Assembly: GCA_017648225.1 (NCBI GenBank)
Contig: JAGCJE010000177.1
Location: 1-15,504 of the forward strand
Length of the DNA: 15,504 nt
From: Kiritimatiellia bacterium
GTDB taxonomy: Bacteria > Verrucomicrobiota > Kiritimatiellia > RFP12 > UBA1067
Reading direction: 5' to 3'
Part shown: piece after piece, positions 1 through 7,506 of the stretch
Layout of the letters: every line of letters begins with the position of its first letter
Numbering within the stretch: the first letter of the stretch is position 1
Made by a program: the position numbers and the translations under genes
Notes under the pieces: model-generated
Database searches by the model: none
What the model was told of the DNA's origin: nothing
What the model saw: the letters and a program-made list of their open reading frames with translations, nothing else

Positions 1-1
1 C

Positions 2-1186
2 GATGCTGTCAATATCGCATCGGGAATGTGGTTCGTGCCCAAGTATGTCTCTGGCGAAGACATCGGGGCCGTGCTGCCGCTAAGTACGTTCGCGACGTTT
101 CTTTCGTTTCCGCTTTTCGCATTCGCCATGACCGCGATGAAAGAGTCGGCGGTTCTTTCGGCGGCGGGCGAAAAAGGGCGGCTTAAAAGTCTTCTTTCGG
201 GAGTTTTCACTGCCGCTGGTGCGGCCGTTGTACTTGGGCTTTTCGCTGCGGCATTTCTGATGCCGAGGTTTATGGGTTTAATCGGTATAAGCGGCGGCGG
301 TGCTGGGTTCGCTGTTGTCGCAGCGGCGTTTTTAGGCTGTGTCGCGCCTGTCTATACGGACGTTCTTCAGGCCACAAAACGGTTCAGAGCGCTCGGATTG
401 ATTGAAATCGGCGCGTCGGCGGTGAGATTTGCGGTTATGGCGGCTCTTATGCCGATCAGGGCGCTTCTCGGGTATTTTTCCGGTCAGGCGGCGCAGCCGA
501 TCTCGCGGATTTTTCTTAGCCTCTTCGCGCTGCGCAGGGAACTGAAGGTTAAAAGCGAGAGCTACTGGAACAGGGGAAACTTAAAAAGGTTCTCCGCTCT
601 ATTCTCTCTCATACTCGTCTATCAGGCCGTACCTATGGCGGTTGCGCTTCTGGAGCAGTATGTCATCCGCACTTCAATGAGCGCGCGGGATTCGGCGGGC
701 TATTACATGGCGTCGAGATTTTCGGATTTTCTTTTTTACTTTACATTCCCGCTGCTCATCGTTTCGTTTCCTTATACGGCTCTTTCTCGCGAAAGACGCT
801 CGCGTATGAAATACGTTTTATCCTGTTCCGCGATAACACTTGCCGTAGCGCTTTTGGCGGCGGCGCTGTACGGTTTTTGCGGCCCTCGGCTGTTGGCGCT
901 TATGCCCAACGGCGCCGAATACGCCCAGTACGCCTATCTGATGCCGCATCTGACGCTCGCGGCCGCGCTTACCTCCGTGCAGGTTTTCGCGACCAACGCC
1001 GAGGTTTCGGTCGGAGATTTCCGTTTTTTCAAATGGTTTATACCTCTTCATACCGTGTATGCCGCCGCTTTCGCGGCAGCTGCGCATATGGGTGCAATCG
1101 GAAATCCTTCGAGCCTTCTCGTTTGGTTCTGGTCTCTGGCCTTCGCCCGTACGTTACTTTCAATTAAGATAATTTGTAACCGTTAG
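2..1186 (+). CDS. Polysaccharide / O-antigen flippase-like membrane protein (5' partial)
   Basis: The frame is open from the window edge, so residues before the first ATG (at 26) belong to the same protein and the true start lies upstream. The visible ~394 residues are almost entirely alternating hydrophobic segments and short basic loops, with about ten membrane spans. Phrases such as VPKYVSGEDIG near the start and a mid-protein loop around FLSLFALRRELKVKSESYW fit the Wzx/MATE-like oligosaccharide flippase superfamily, which moves undecaprenyl-linked sugars across the inner membrane. No substrate can be read from the sequence. The gene ends at TAG 1184-1186, inside a short inverted repeat that lies upstream of the next promoter. 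It could be another MOP-superfamily exporter; the family call is moderately sure, the substrate unknown. Confidence 0.72.
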   Translation, partial: DAVNIASGMWFVPKYVSGEDIGAVLPLSTFATFLSFPLFAFAMTAMKESAVLSAAGEKGRLKSLLSGVFTAAGAAVVLGLFAAAFLMPRFMGLIGISGGGAGFAVVAAAFLGCVAPVYTDVLQATKRFRALGLIEIGASAVRFAVMAALMPIRALLGYFSGQAAQPISRIFLSLFALRRELKVKSESYWNRGNLKRFSALFSLILVYQAVPMAVALLEQYVIRTSMSARDSAGYYMASRFSDFLFYFTFPLLIVSFPYTALSRERRSRMKYVLSCSAITLAVALLAAALYGFCGPRLLALMPNGAEYAQYAYLMPHLTLAAALTSVQVFATNAEVSVGDFRFFKWFIPLHTVYAAAFAAAAHMGAIGNPSSLLVWFWSLAFARTLLSIKIICNR

Positions 1187-1204
1187 CCGTTACAGGTGCA
1201 TTTA

Positions 1205-1213
1205 TGGTATAAT
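1205..1213 (+). promoter_or_regulatory. Extended -10 promoter upstream of the secreted Arg/Gly-rich protein
   Basis: TGGTATAAT is a perfect extended -10 element (TGn + TATAAT, hexamer 1208-1213). No convincing -35 box stands at 16-18 nt, which is usual for extended -10 promoters. It lies 66 nt before the ATG at 1280. A 6-bp inverted repeat (1175-1194) sits where upstream factors would bind. Confidence 0.6.
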
Positions 1214-1279
1214 TATGTAAAATCAACTTGAGAATAAAACACTCATTTTTACCTACAGCAAACAGAAAAGGAGTCTGAA

Positions 1280-1801
1280 ATGAAAAAATTATTGATTATC
1301 CTTTGTGGCGTCGCTTTGACTTTGACGGGTGCCGCTCAAGATGCGCCTAAGGCGGAGGGCGATAAACCCGCGGTGAAGGCCGAGGGTGACAGGCCGGGCG
1401 TCAAGGCTGAAGAGGGCGCGTCGAGACCTTCCGCGGAGGCGCGTCAGCAGCGTCAGCGTATGCGTCGCGAGGGAATGAGAAACCGCCAGAGACCCGTGAC
1501 GTTCGCTATAGACGAGAAGACCACGAGCGAGCAGATCGAGGCGTTTAAAAAGGAAGTGTGCGCCAAGATCGACGAAGCCGCCAAGGCTTATGCCGCTCAG
1601 GAGGGTGAGAAGAAGTCTCCTAAAAACATCATTCTTTTTGTAAATGACCGTCCGAACCGTGCACGCTATGAGGGAATGCGCGAGGGCGGTATGCGTCGTG
1701 GCCCCCGCGACGGTGTGCGCCGCGGTCCTCGTGAAGGCGGCGATCGCGGTCCTCGCGAGGGCGGTGACCGTCCCGCCGCGTCCGCAGAGGCGAAGAAATA
1801 A
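1280..1801 (+). CDS. Secreted Arg/Gly-rich low-complexity protein, function unknown
   Basis: 173 residues, not recognised as a named family. Residues 1-19 form a Sec-type signal peptide (MKK, hydrophobic core LLIILCGVALTLTG, then small residues), so the product should leave the cytoplasm. Residues 24-47 contain three tandem K-A-E-G/E units (KAEGDKP, KAEGDRP, KAEEGAS). Residues 54-71 are Arg/Gln-rich. Residues 73-125 look like a small folded domain with helix-forming sequence and a single Cys (94). The tail, residues ~131-166, is a run of R-E-G-G / R-R-G-P-R units (GPREGGDR twice), very basic and glycine-rich. AAAGGAG at 1267-1273 gives a strong ribosome binding site for the ATG. Binding to nucleic acid or anionic cell-surface polymer is conceivable for such a tail, but that is inference only. 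galE follows after 36 nt. Confidence 0.75.
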   Translation: MKKLLIILCGVALTLTGAAQDAPKAEGDKPAVKAEGDRPGVKAEEGASRPSAEARQQRQRMRREGMRNRQRPVTFAIDEKTTSEQIEAFKKEVCAKIDEAAKAYAAQEGEKKSPKNIILFVNDRPNRARYEGMREGGMRRGPRDGVRRGPREGGDRGPREGGDRPAASAEAKK

Positions 1802-1837
1802 TTTTAAAACAGAAATATAACGAAAGGATTGTTTAGG

Positions 1838-2875
1838 ATGAAAATTCTGGTAACCGGCGGCGCCGGCTTTATCGGCAGCCACACCGTCGTTGAGCTTTTG
1901 AACGCCGGGCATGACGTGGTTGTAGTCGATAATCTATGCAACAGCTCTAAGAAGTCGCTCGCACGCGTCAAGAAGATTACGGGCAGGGACGTGACGTTCT
2001 ATAAAATCGACATCCGCGACGAGAAGAAGCTCAATGCGATGCTCGACAAGGAAGCGCCGTTCCAGGCGACGATCCATTTCGCCGCGCTCAAGGCCGTCGG
2101 CGAATCGACTAAGATTCCGCTCAAGTACTACAACAACAACCTCGGCGGAACGTTTACGCTTTTAAAGTGCCTCGCAGACCACAACTGCAAGAACATCGTA
2201 TTCTCGAGCTCGGCTACGGTTTACGGCGATCCCGCCTCGGTGCCGATCCGCGAAGACTTCCCGACACCCGGCTGCACTAACGCATACGGCTGGACGAAGC
2301 TTATGATGGAGCAGGTTTTCAAGGACGTCCAGAAGGCGGATCCCGAGTGGAACGTCATTCTTCTTCGCTACTTCAACCCGATCGGTGCTCATAAGTCCGG
2401 TCTTATCGGCGAGGATCCCGCGGGCATTCCGAATAACCTCCTTCCGTTCGTCGCCCAGGTCGCCATCGGCCGCCGCGAAGAACTCAGCGTTTTCGGCAAC
2501 GACTATCCGACTCCCGACGGTACGGGCGTGAGAGACTACATCCACGTCGTCGATCTCGCCATCGGACACCTGAAGGCCATCGAGAAAATCGAGAAGGAGC
2601 CTAAGCTCGGACTCAAGGTCTACAACCTCGGTACGGGCAACGGCTATTCCGTTCTTCAGATCGTCAAGGCGTTCGAGAAGGCTTCCAAGAAGCCCGTCCC
2701 CTACAAGATCTGCCCGCGCCGCCCCGGCGATATCGCCGAGTGCTGGGCCGATCCCTCGCTCGCCGCCGCAGAACTCGGCTGGAAGGCCGAACGCGGCATC
2801 GAAGAGATGTGCAAGGACGCATGGCGCTGGCAGAAGAAGAACCCCTACGGGTTTAATAAGCCCAAAAAGGCTTGA
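1838..2875 (+). CDS. galE: UDP-glucose 4-epimerase (GalE)
   Basis: Interconverts UDP-glucose and UDP-galactose (Leloir pathway and supply of UDP-galactose for cell-surface glycans); cytoplasmic and NAD-dependent. An extended short-chain dehydrogenase fold is evident. The Rossmann motif TGGAGFIG is at residues 6-13, the GalE signature SSSATVYG at 123-130, and the catalytic Tyr150 and Lys154 in YGWTK. Also seen are RYFNPIGAH and DYIHVVDLA. At 345 residues it has the normal family length. ATG 1838 is chosen over an in-frame TTG at 1829 because AAAGGA (1823-1828) sits 9 nt before the ATG and MKILVTGG is the usual N-terminus. Codon use is strongly biased to C/G-ending codons, suggesting high expression. 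Placement after a flippase gene fits a role in surface polysaccharide synthesis. Confidence 0.95.
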   Translation: MKILVTGGAGFIGSHTVVELLNAGHDVVVVDNLCNSSKKSLARVKKITGRDVTFYKIDIRDEKKLNAMLDKEAPFQATIHFAALKAVGESTKIPLKYYNNNLGGTFTLLKCLADHNCKNIVFSSSATVYGDPASVPIREDFPTPGCTNAYGWTKLMMEQVFKDVQKADPEWNVILLRYFNPIGAHKSGLIGEDPAGIPNNLLPFVAQVAIGRREELSVFGNDYPTPDGTGVRDYIHVVDLAIGHLKAIEKIEKEPKLGLKVYNLGTGNGYSVLQIVKAFEKASKKPVPYKICPRRPGDIAECWADPSLAAAELGWKAERGIEEMCKDAWRWQKKNPYGFNKPKKA

Positions 2876-2907
2876 AGAGTACATATTAGAAAAAGCGGCG
2901 AAAACAA

Positions 2908-3531
2908 GTGACGGCGCTTGATTACATTCTGAACGGACTTGAAGCCGAGCTGCAGCTTGAACGCGAGCTCGGTGTCCGTTTTGTCGAATGTGATAGAAGT
3001 GTGCTCGAGCCCGTCGCCGCCGCGCTTCCGCCACGCGTGGAGGTTAAGGCGAGCGAACCCGCCGGTGCGAGAGCGGTGCCGGCGGCAGTTCCAGATAAAG
3101 CGCCGCTTCCGTCCTCCGCGAGGACAGCGGGAATCGTAGCGGAGGCTGCGCCCCGTGGGACGGGAAAGCGATTTGATTTCGTCTTCCTTCATGAGAAGCC
3201 GCTTTCTCCGAAGGGTGCGGAGATGATTTCAAAAATCACCGCCGCGCTGAGGACTACCGCCGAGCTTGCCCCCGTGGTGGATTCTTCACCGTTGCCCGAG
3301 GCGAGGATATATGTCGTTCTCGGCTCGCTCGCTCTCAGGAAGTGGTTTCCCGAAATAAAGGCCGCTCCGGGAATGTGGGTCAAGACACGCAGCGGGTGCG
3401 ATGTCCTCGTGACTTATTCGCCCGAGTATATTTTAAGATTTGGAACAGTCACGCCCGCCGTCGAGAAAATTAAAAAAGACATGTGGGTTTCACTTAAGGC
3501 TGTCGCTCAGAGGGCGGCCCAGATAAGATAA
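2908..3531 (+). CDS. Shrunken uracil-DNA glycosylase-fold protein, probably not catalytic
   Basis: 207 residues. Residues ~1-35 (LEAELQLERELGVRFVECDRS) form a helical head. Residues 36-88 are Ala/Pro-rich linker. Residues 89-203 resemble the end of type IV/V uracil-DNA glycosylases: RIYVVLGSLALRKWF (133-147) matches the usual LG-x-x-A-L segment, and LVTYSPEYIL (167-176) matches the (T/P)-Y-H-P-x-x-L-L motif, followed by a closing helix with DMW-x-x-L. The active-site motif GEAPG appears as HEKPL (95-99) and the motif-B His is Ser171. Only two Cys are present, so no 4Fe-4S cluster. The start is GTG 2908 with no clear ribosome binding site, so the exact start is uncertain. pyrK follows 11 nt after the stop. 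The fold assignment is reasonable; function is unknown. Confidence 0.62.
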   Translation: MTALDYILNGLEAELQLERELGVRFVECDRSVLEPVAAALPPRVEVKASEPAGARAVPAAVPDKAPLPSSARTAGIVAEAAPRGTGKRFDFVFLHEKPLSPKGAEMISKITAALRTTAELAPVVDSSPLPEARIYVVLGSLALRKWFPEIKAAPGMWVKTRSGCDVLVTYSPEYILRFGTVTPAVEKIKKDMWVSLKAVAQRAAQIR

Positions 3532-3542
3532 AGGACCTTTTT

Positions 3543-4325
3543 ATGCTGAACGAAAAATGCGAGATACTTGTTCACGATGAGCTTGCTGCCGGTTACAGGC
3601 TTTTGGTCGTCAAAGCTCCTGAAATGGCGCCGCAGCTTGTGCCGGGCCAGTTCGTTCACGTGAAGGTTCCCGCTCTCGAGAAGAGCGCTTTGAGGCGTCC
3701 TTTCTCGGTATTCAACGCCGAGGACGGCAAGGTTTATATCCTTTACAAGACCGTCGGTAGGGGAACTGCCGCGCTCAACGCTGCCAAGGTCGGCGAGACG
3801 CTTGAAATAATAGGACCCCTTGGACACGGCTTCCCCGTAAAGTGCGACGGGGCGGCATTGCTTGTCGGCGGCGGCTATGGAGTCGCCCCGCTTTATTTTC
3901 TCGCCAAGCGCCTTATCGCTTCGGGTTGGAAGGGGCGGCTCGCGGTTTTTGTCGGCGGGCGTACCAAAACCGATCTTCTAGCCGTCGAGGAATTCAGGTC
4001 GCTCGGCGTAGAGCTTCATCTCGCGACAAACGACGGCAGCGAAGGTGTTAAAGGCCTAGTGACCGATCCCTTAGACGATGAAATTATAAAAATTCGCGAG
4101 GCTGGTGGAAAATTTGAACTTTTCGCTTGTGGCCCCGATCCGATGCTAAAGGCGGTTGCGTTAAGAGCTACAGGAACTAAGTCGAAAGGCTGGATTTCGA
4201 TGGATCGCCACATGATCTGCGGAGTCGGCGCGTGTTACGCGTGCATTCAGAAAACCGTTCGCGGAAATTCGCGATGCTGCATCGAGGGTCCCGTCTTCTC
4301 GGCGGAGGATCTTGTCTGGGAATGA
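3543..4325 (+). CDS. pyrK: Dihydroorotate dehydrogenase B electron-transfer subunit (PyrK)
   Basis: Carries electrons from the PyrD FMN through its own 2Fe-2S cluster and FAD to NAD+, so that orotate synthesis in the pyrimidine pathway can use NAD+ without quinones. The 260 residues show a ferredoxin-reductase layout: FAD-binding RRPFSVF (51-57), nucleotide-binding GGGYGVAPL (109-117), ACGPDPML (195-202), and C-terminal cluster ligands Cys226, Cys231, Cys234 and Cys246 in the CGVGACYAC...RCCIEGPVF pattern typical of PyrK. AAGGA at 3531-3535 lies 7 nt before the ATG. pyrD begins 31 nt downstream, consistent with co-transcription of the two subunits. The presence of this form suggests an anaerobic lifestyle. 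Confidence 0.95.
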   Translation: MLNEKCEILVHDELAAGYRLLVVKAPEMAPQLVPGQFVHVKVPALEKSALRRPFSVFNAEDGKVYILYKTVGRGTAALNAAKVGETLEIIGPLGHGFPVKCDGAALLVGGGYGVAPLYFLAKRLIASGWKGRLAVFVGGRTKTDLLAVEEFRSLGVELHLATNDGSEGVKGLVTDPLDDEIIKIREAGGKFELFACGPDPMLKAVALRATGTKSKGWISMDRHMICGVGACYACIQKTVRGNSRCCIEGPVFSAEDLVWE

Positions 4326-4356
4326 TGTTGTCGCGGAATAGCAAGGGAGTGAAAAA

Positions 4357-5310
4357 ATGATAGATACTAAAGTTAATCTCGGTGGTCTTGAAATGGCAAC
4401 TCCGCTCACGACGGCGAGCGGGACTTTCGGTTACGGTAGCGAATACGTCGGGGCCGTCGATTACTCCAAGCTCGGTGCTGTTACCGCAAAGGGTATCCGC
4501 GTCGACGCATGGCCCGGCAATCCCATGCCGCGTCACTGTGAAGTTCCGGGCGGCCTCGTGAACGCGATCGGCCTTCAGGGTACGGGCGTAAAACACTTTC
4601 TCGACATTACCGTTCCGTGGTATGCTGACTCGGTAGGCGAGACCGTCAGCGGCAAGGCTCCGCCGATGATCGTCAATATTTGGGGCGGAAGCGTCGACGA
4701 ATACGCTGAAGTCGCCCGCAGGCTCGATGAATACGCTCTCGCTAATCCCGGCTCTCCTGTCGCGGCGCTCGAATGCAATGTGAGTTGCCCAAATGTAAAG
4801 GCGGGAGGTCATACGTTCGGACAGGATCCCGCGGTTTTGAACGGACTTGTCGCAGAGGTGAGAAAAGCGACGACGCTCCCTCTTATCGTGAAGCTTGCTC
4901 CGAACGTTCCTGACATCCGTCCATACGTCAAGGCGTGCGAGGACGGGGGAGCTGATGCACTCGCTCTCATAAACACGATTCCCGCGATGGTCATCGACAT
5001 CGAGAAGCGCAAGCCTGTTCTTGCCAATCGAACGGGCGGGCTTTCGGGGCGCGGAATCCATCCTGCTGCCGTGAAGGTCGTCTACGACGCGTATAGGGCG
5101 ACTAAACTTCCGATTCTCGCTATGGGCGGAGTTTACGAGGCGAAGGACGCGATCGAGTTTATGCTCGCGGGGGCGACAGCGGTCGCGCTCGGTACAGTGC
5201 TCTTCACCGACCCCGCCGCCGTGAGCGACGTTTACGACGGAATGGTTTCCTACTGCGAACGTCACGGGTTTAAATCGATGTCCGCTCTGACGGGCGCGCT
5301 GGAGGGTTAA
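4357..5310 (+). CDS. pyrD: Dihydroorotate dehydrogenase B catalytic subunit (PyrD, class 1B)
   Basis: Oxidises dihydroorotate to orotate, the fourth step of UMP synthesis, with FMN bound in a TIM barrel. Class 1 is shown by Cys144 in NVSCPN (141-146), the catalytic base that is Ser in quinone-linked class 2 enzymes. Other family marks are TAKGI (43-47, FMN-contacting Lys45), KLAPN (179-183), GGLSGRGIHP (227-236), and the phosphate-binding loops AMGGV (255-259) and GATAVALGT (272-280). At 317 residues it is full length. AAGGGAG (4343-4349) precedes the ATG. Pairing with the adjacent pyrK makes the NAD-linked heterotetramer likely. The next gene's ATG directly abuts the stop codon. Confidence 0.95.
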   Translation: MIDTKVNLGGLEMATPLTTASGTFGYGSEYVGAVDYSKLGAVTAKGIRVDAWPGNPMPRHCEVPGGLVNAIGLQGTGVKHFLDITVPWYADSVGETVSGKAPPMIVNIWGGSVDEYAEVARRLDEYALANPGSPVAALECNVSCPNVKAGGHTFGQDPAVLNGLVAEVRKATTLPLIVKLAPNVPDIRPYVKACEDGGADALALINTIPAMVIDIEKRKPVLANRTGGLSGRGIHPAAVKVVYDAYRATKLPILAMGGVYEAKDAIEFMLAGATAVALGTVLFTDPAAVSDVYDGMVSYCERHGFKSMSALTGALEG

Positions 5311-6579
5311 ATGTCGAAGTTGACGCTTTACATTCTGCGCGAGTTTATCGTTCCGCTCTTCTACTGTCTCGTCGGATTCATCGGGATATATATTCTTTTT
5401 GAATTGTTCGGGTCGTTCTCAAGGCTTTTGGGGTCGGATCTTTCTTTCAAGGAATGCGTTCTTTATTTCGGCGGTTATCTCTCCCCGTTCTTCCATTATC
5501 TCGCGTCGGCCGCGATGATGCTGGCGACGCTCTACACGATGTGGAATTTCTGCCGTCATTCCGAACTTACCGCGATGCGCGCAAGCGGCATAAGCCTTTT
5601 CGCCATAGTAAAGCCGCTTCTTTTCGCTGGTGCGATGATGGGGCTTTTCATCGCGTGGGTCAGCGAGTCCTATATGCCGGAATACGCCCAATGGGCGAAG
5701 AAGATAAAGTCGGAGCGCTTTGGCACCAAGAAGGGGTCCGAAAACGACGCTTTTTCATTCAATAACACGCATGAAAACAGAGTATGGATGGTCTCAGGCG
5801 GTGCGAACAGAGATTATACGGAGCTTACCGGTGTATCCGTTGATCAGGAGAGCGCAGAAGGTGTGATGCTCTACAACATTAACGCCGAAAAGGCGTCGTT
5901 CCTTGACGGGGAGTGGTGGTTCGTAAATCCCAAGATCCAGCATTATTCCAACGGCAGCCAATGCGCGTCGCCGACGCCTGAAATCGACGCGTTGACTCTT
6001 CGCGCTTTTCCCCAGTTCAAAGAGCGTCCCGAAGATATCCGCATGCAGCAAAGTAATCCGAAATATCTTTCCGTTAGAGAAAAGCTGCGTCACGTTGAAA
6101 TAAACAGAAATCTAACCGACGAGGCCAGGCGTGAGTTCAGTTACGACGCGTGGGCTCAGGCGTTGGCGCCTTTCTCGTGCATCATCGTGATGCTCTTCAC
6201 GATCCCTGCCGGAATCACATCGGGCAGACAATCGGTTTTCGAAGGGATTCTGGGTTCGATCGGAATGTTCTTTGTCTTTCACGGTCTTTCGATTGCCTGC
6301 ATGGTGCTGGTAAGATGCAATCTCCTCTCACCGGTTCCTGCGGCGTTTATCCCTGTCGCGCTCTTTTTGGCCGTCGGAATTTTCTTCTTCCACAACACGC
6401 TTAAGTCAACATTGAGTCTAATGGGCTCTTATGTCGCTCTTTTCGCGTTCTACGTGGTGACTGCCGCGCTTCTCGTTTCCAAGGCTGGCTTAGGATTTTC
6501 CGCATCCCATCTTATCGCGTTTCCGCTGCCGTTGGCGGCTGCGGTTCTGTGTACGCTGAGATTCCGCTCGAGAGTGTGA
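5311..6579 (+). CDS. LptF/LptG-family lipopolysaccharide export permease (YjgP/YjgQ)
   Basis: Inner-membrane half of the LptB2FG transporter that extracts lipopolysaccharide toward the outer membrane. Membrane segments are visible at about residues 11-33, 52-76 and 97-117. A periplasmic beta-rich domain (~125-275) follows, then segments at ~282-302, 313-336 and 342-361. ELTAMRASGISLF (85-97) is the hallmark coupling-helix region. At 422 residues it is longer than the ~360 usual for LptF or LptG. The excess is a C-terminal tail (~370-417) with two more hydrophobic stretches. I cannot tell LptF from LptG. The start abuts the pyrD stop, with GGAGGG (5301-5306) as ribosome binding site inside the pyrD end. 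Its presence indicates an LPS-bearing outer membrane. Confidence 0.9.
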   Translation: MSKLTLYILREFIVPLFYCLVGFIGIYILFELFGSFSRLLGSDLSFKECVLYFGGYLSPFFHYLASAAMMLATLYTMWNFCRHSELTAMRASGISLFAIVKPLLFAGAMMGLFIAWVSESYMPEYAQWAKKIKSERFGTKKGSENDAFSFNNTHENRVWMVSGGANRDYTELTGVSVDQESAEGVMLYNINAEKASFLDGEWWFVNPKIQHYSNGSQCASPTPEIDALTLRAFPQFKERPEDIRMQQSNPKYLSVREKLRHVEINRNLTDEARREFSYDAWAQALAPFSCIIVMLFTIPAGITSGRQSVFEGILGSIGMFFVFHGLSIACMVLVRCNLLSPVPAAFIPVALFLAVGIFFFHNTLKSTLSLMGSYVALFAFYVVTAALLVSKAGLGFSASHLIAFPLPLAAAVLCTLRFRSRV

Positions 6580-7262
6580 GAAATCCTGAAATAATTTTCG
6601 AGGATCCCGATATCGTCGTTGTCGGCAAGCCGGCGGGAATGATAGTTCATTCCGCTCCGGGGCATGCCGATAATTCGCTCGCGGATCATCTCGCGAAGAC
6701 GAGACCGGGAATGTACGGCTGCGGCAGCCGCGAGCGTCCGGGCGTCGTCCATCGTCTTGATATCGGCACCAGCGGAGTTATGGTTTTCGCAAAGACGCCG
6801 CGAGCCTACCGCGCGCTTCGCGAGGCGTTCGAATCCCACGGACGTGTCCGAAAGACGTATCTCGCCGTTCTGCACGGAGCCCCGAAGACGAAAACGGGGC
6901 GGATTGAAAACACGATCGGCCGCAAGCCGTGGGATCCGAAGCGCATGGCCGTCGATGTTCCAGACGGAAAAAGGGCGGTGAGCGAGTGGACGGTTCTCGC
7001 TAAAAAGTCCGGCGTTTCGCTTGTTGAGTTCGTCATCGAAACGGGCCGCACCCATCAGATCCGCGTTCACGCGGCCGATCTCGGCTGTCCTATCGTCGGG
7101 GATGAGCTTTACGGCGACGCGGCTATGGACCGTCGTCTGCGCGTAAGGCCGACTCGCGCATTGCTTCATGCGGTGATGCTGTCATTCCCTCATCCCGCAA
7201 CGGGTAAAATCGTCGAGTTCGCCGCCGAGCCGCCCGCCGATATCGTCTACGCGATACCCTGA
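6576..7262 (+). CDS. RluA-family RNA pseudouridine synthase
   Basis: Isomerises uridine to pseudouridine in rRNA or tRNA. Motifs (counting from GTG 6576): KPAGMIVH (18-25), VVHRLDIGTSG (57-67) with catalytic Asp62, RKTYLAV (92-98), and ETGRTHQIRVH (155-165). No S4 RNA-binding domain precedes the catalytic domain, so the protein is of the short RluA/RluC-catalytic-only form (~228 residues); the exact target base cannot be deduced. I chose GTG 6576 because it overlaps the preceding TGA by the classic GTGA arrangement. An in-frame GTG at 6549 would add nine residues and overlap the permease gene by 31 nt, and cannot be excluded. Neither start has a strong ribosome binding site, suggesting translational coupling. 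Confidence 0.92.
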   Translation: MRNPEIIFEDPDIVVVGKPAGMIVHSAPGHADNSLADHLAKTRPGMYGCGSRERPGVVHRLDIGTSGVMVFAKTPRAYRALREAFESHGRVRKTYLAVLHGAPKTKTGRIENTIGRKPWDPKRMAVDVPDGKRAVSEWTVLAKKSGVSLVEFVIETGRTHQIRVHAADLGCPIVGDELYGDAAMDRRLRVRPTRALLHAVMLSFPHPATGKIVEFAAEPPADIVYAIP

Positions 7263-7345
7263 CTTTCTGCGGCTGGAATACTCCCGCCTTTGCCGTCTTT
7301 CGTTTTCCTGCACAACGGAATGAATAGACTGCGCAGATAAAGCGG

Positions 7346-7375
7346 TTGACTATCTCGATAAGGATTGGGTATACT
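7346..7375 (+). promoter_or_regulatory. Sigma-70-type promoter for the GH39-like gene
   Basis: TTGACT (7346-7351), an 18-nt spacer, and TATACT (7370-7375) make a near-consensus promoter in the 244-bp gap between the pseudouridine synthase and the glycosidase. It predicts a 5' leader of roughly 125 nt. Upstream of it (7263-7345) I see no convincing terminator or other feature. Confidence 0.68.
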
Positions 7376-7506
7376 GTTTTCGCTGTATTGCGGTTTCTTT
7401 TGCAATTCTATAGGCTATAGGATAATGCCGCTGGCAGCGATATGAAACTTTCTTTCCGTCCGTGAGCGCGGCGAACGAACGGGATGCCAATGAAAAGGAA
7501 AATAAT

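Noticed and set aside
3441..3455. GGAACAGTCACG encoding G-T-V-T in the UDG-like gene
   Set aside because: Matches the repeat only at the central ACAGTC and is not palindromic; normal family sequence.
4177..5265. Long reverse-strand open frame opposite pyrK/pyrD
   Set aside because: Its product has no recognisable motifs and is Arg/His-rich as expected for the complement of a GC-rich gene; the forward strand carries unmistakable pyrD.
7268..7290. GCGG...CCGC stem after the pseudouridine synthase as a terminator
   Set aside because: Only four base pairs with an 11-nt loop and no clean T-run directly after it.
7462..7506. GTG start at 7462 for the GH39-like gene
   Set aside because: It would place a charged 15-residue stretch before an obvious signal peptide, and the strong AAAAGGA site serves ATG 7507.
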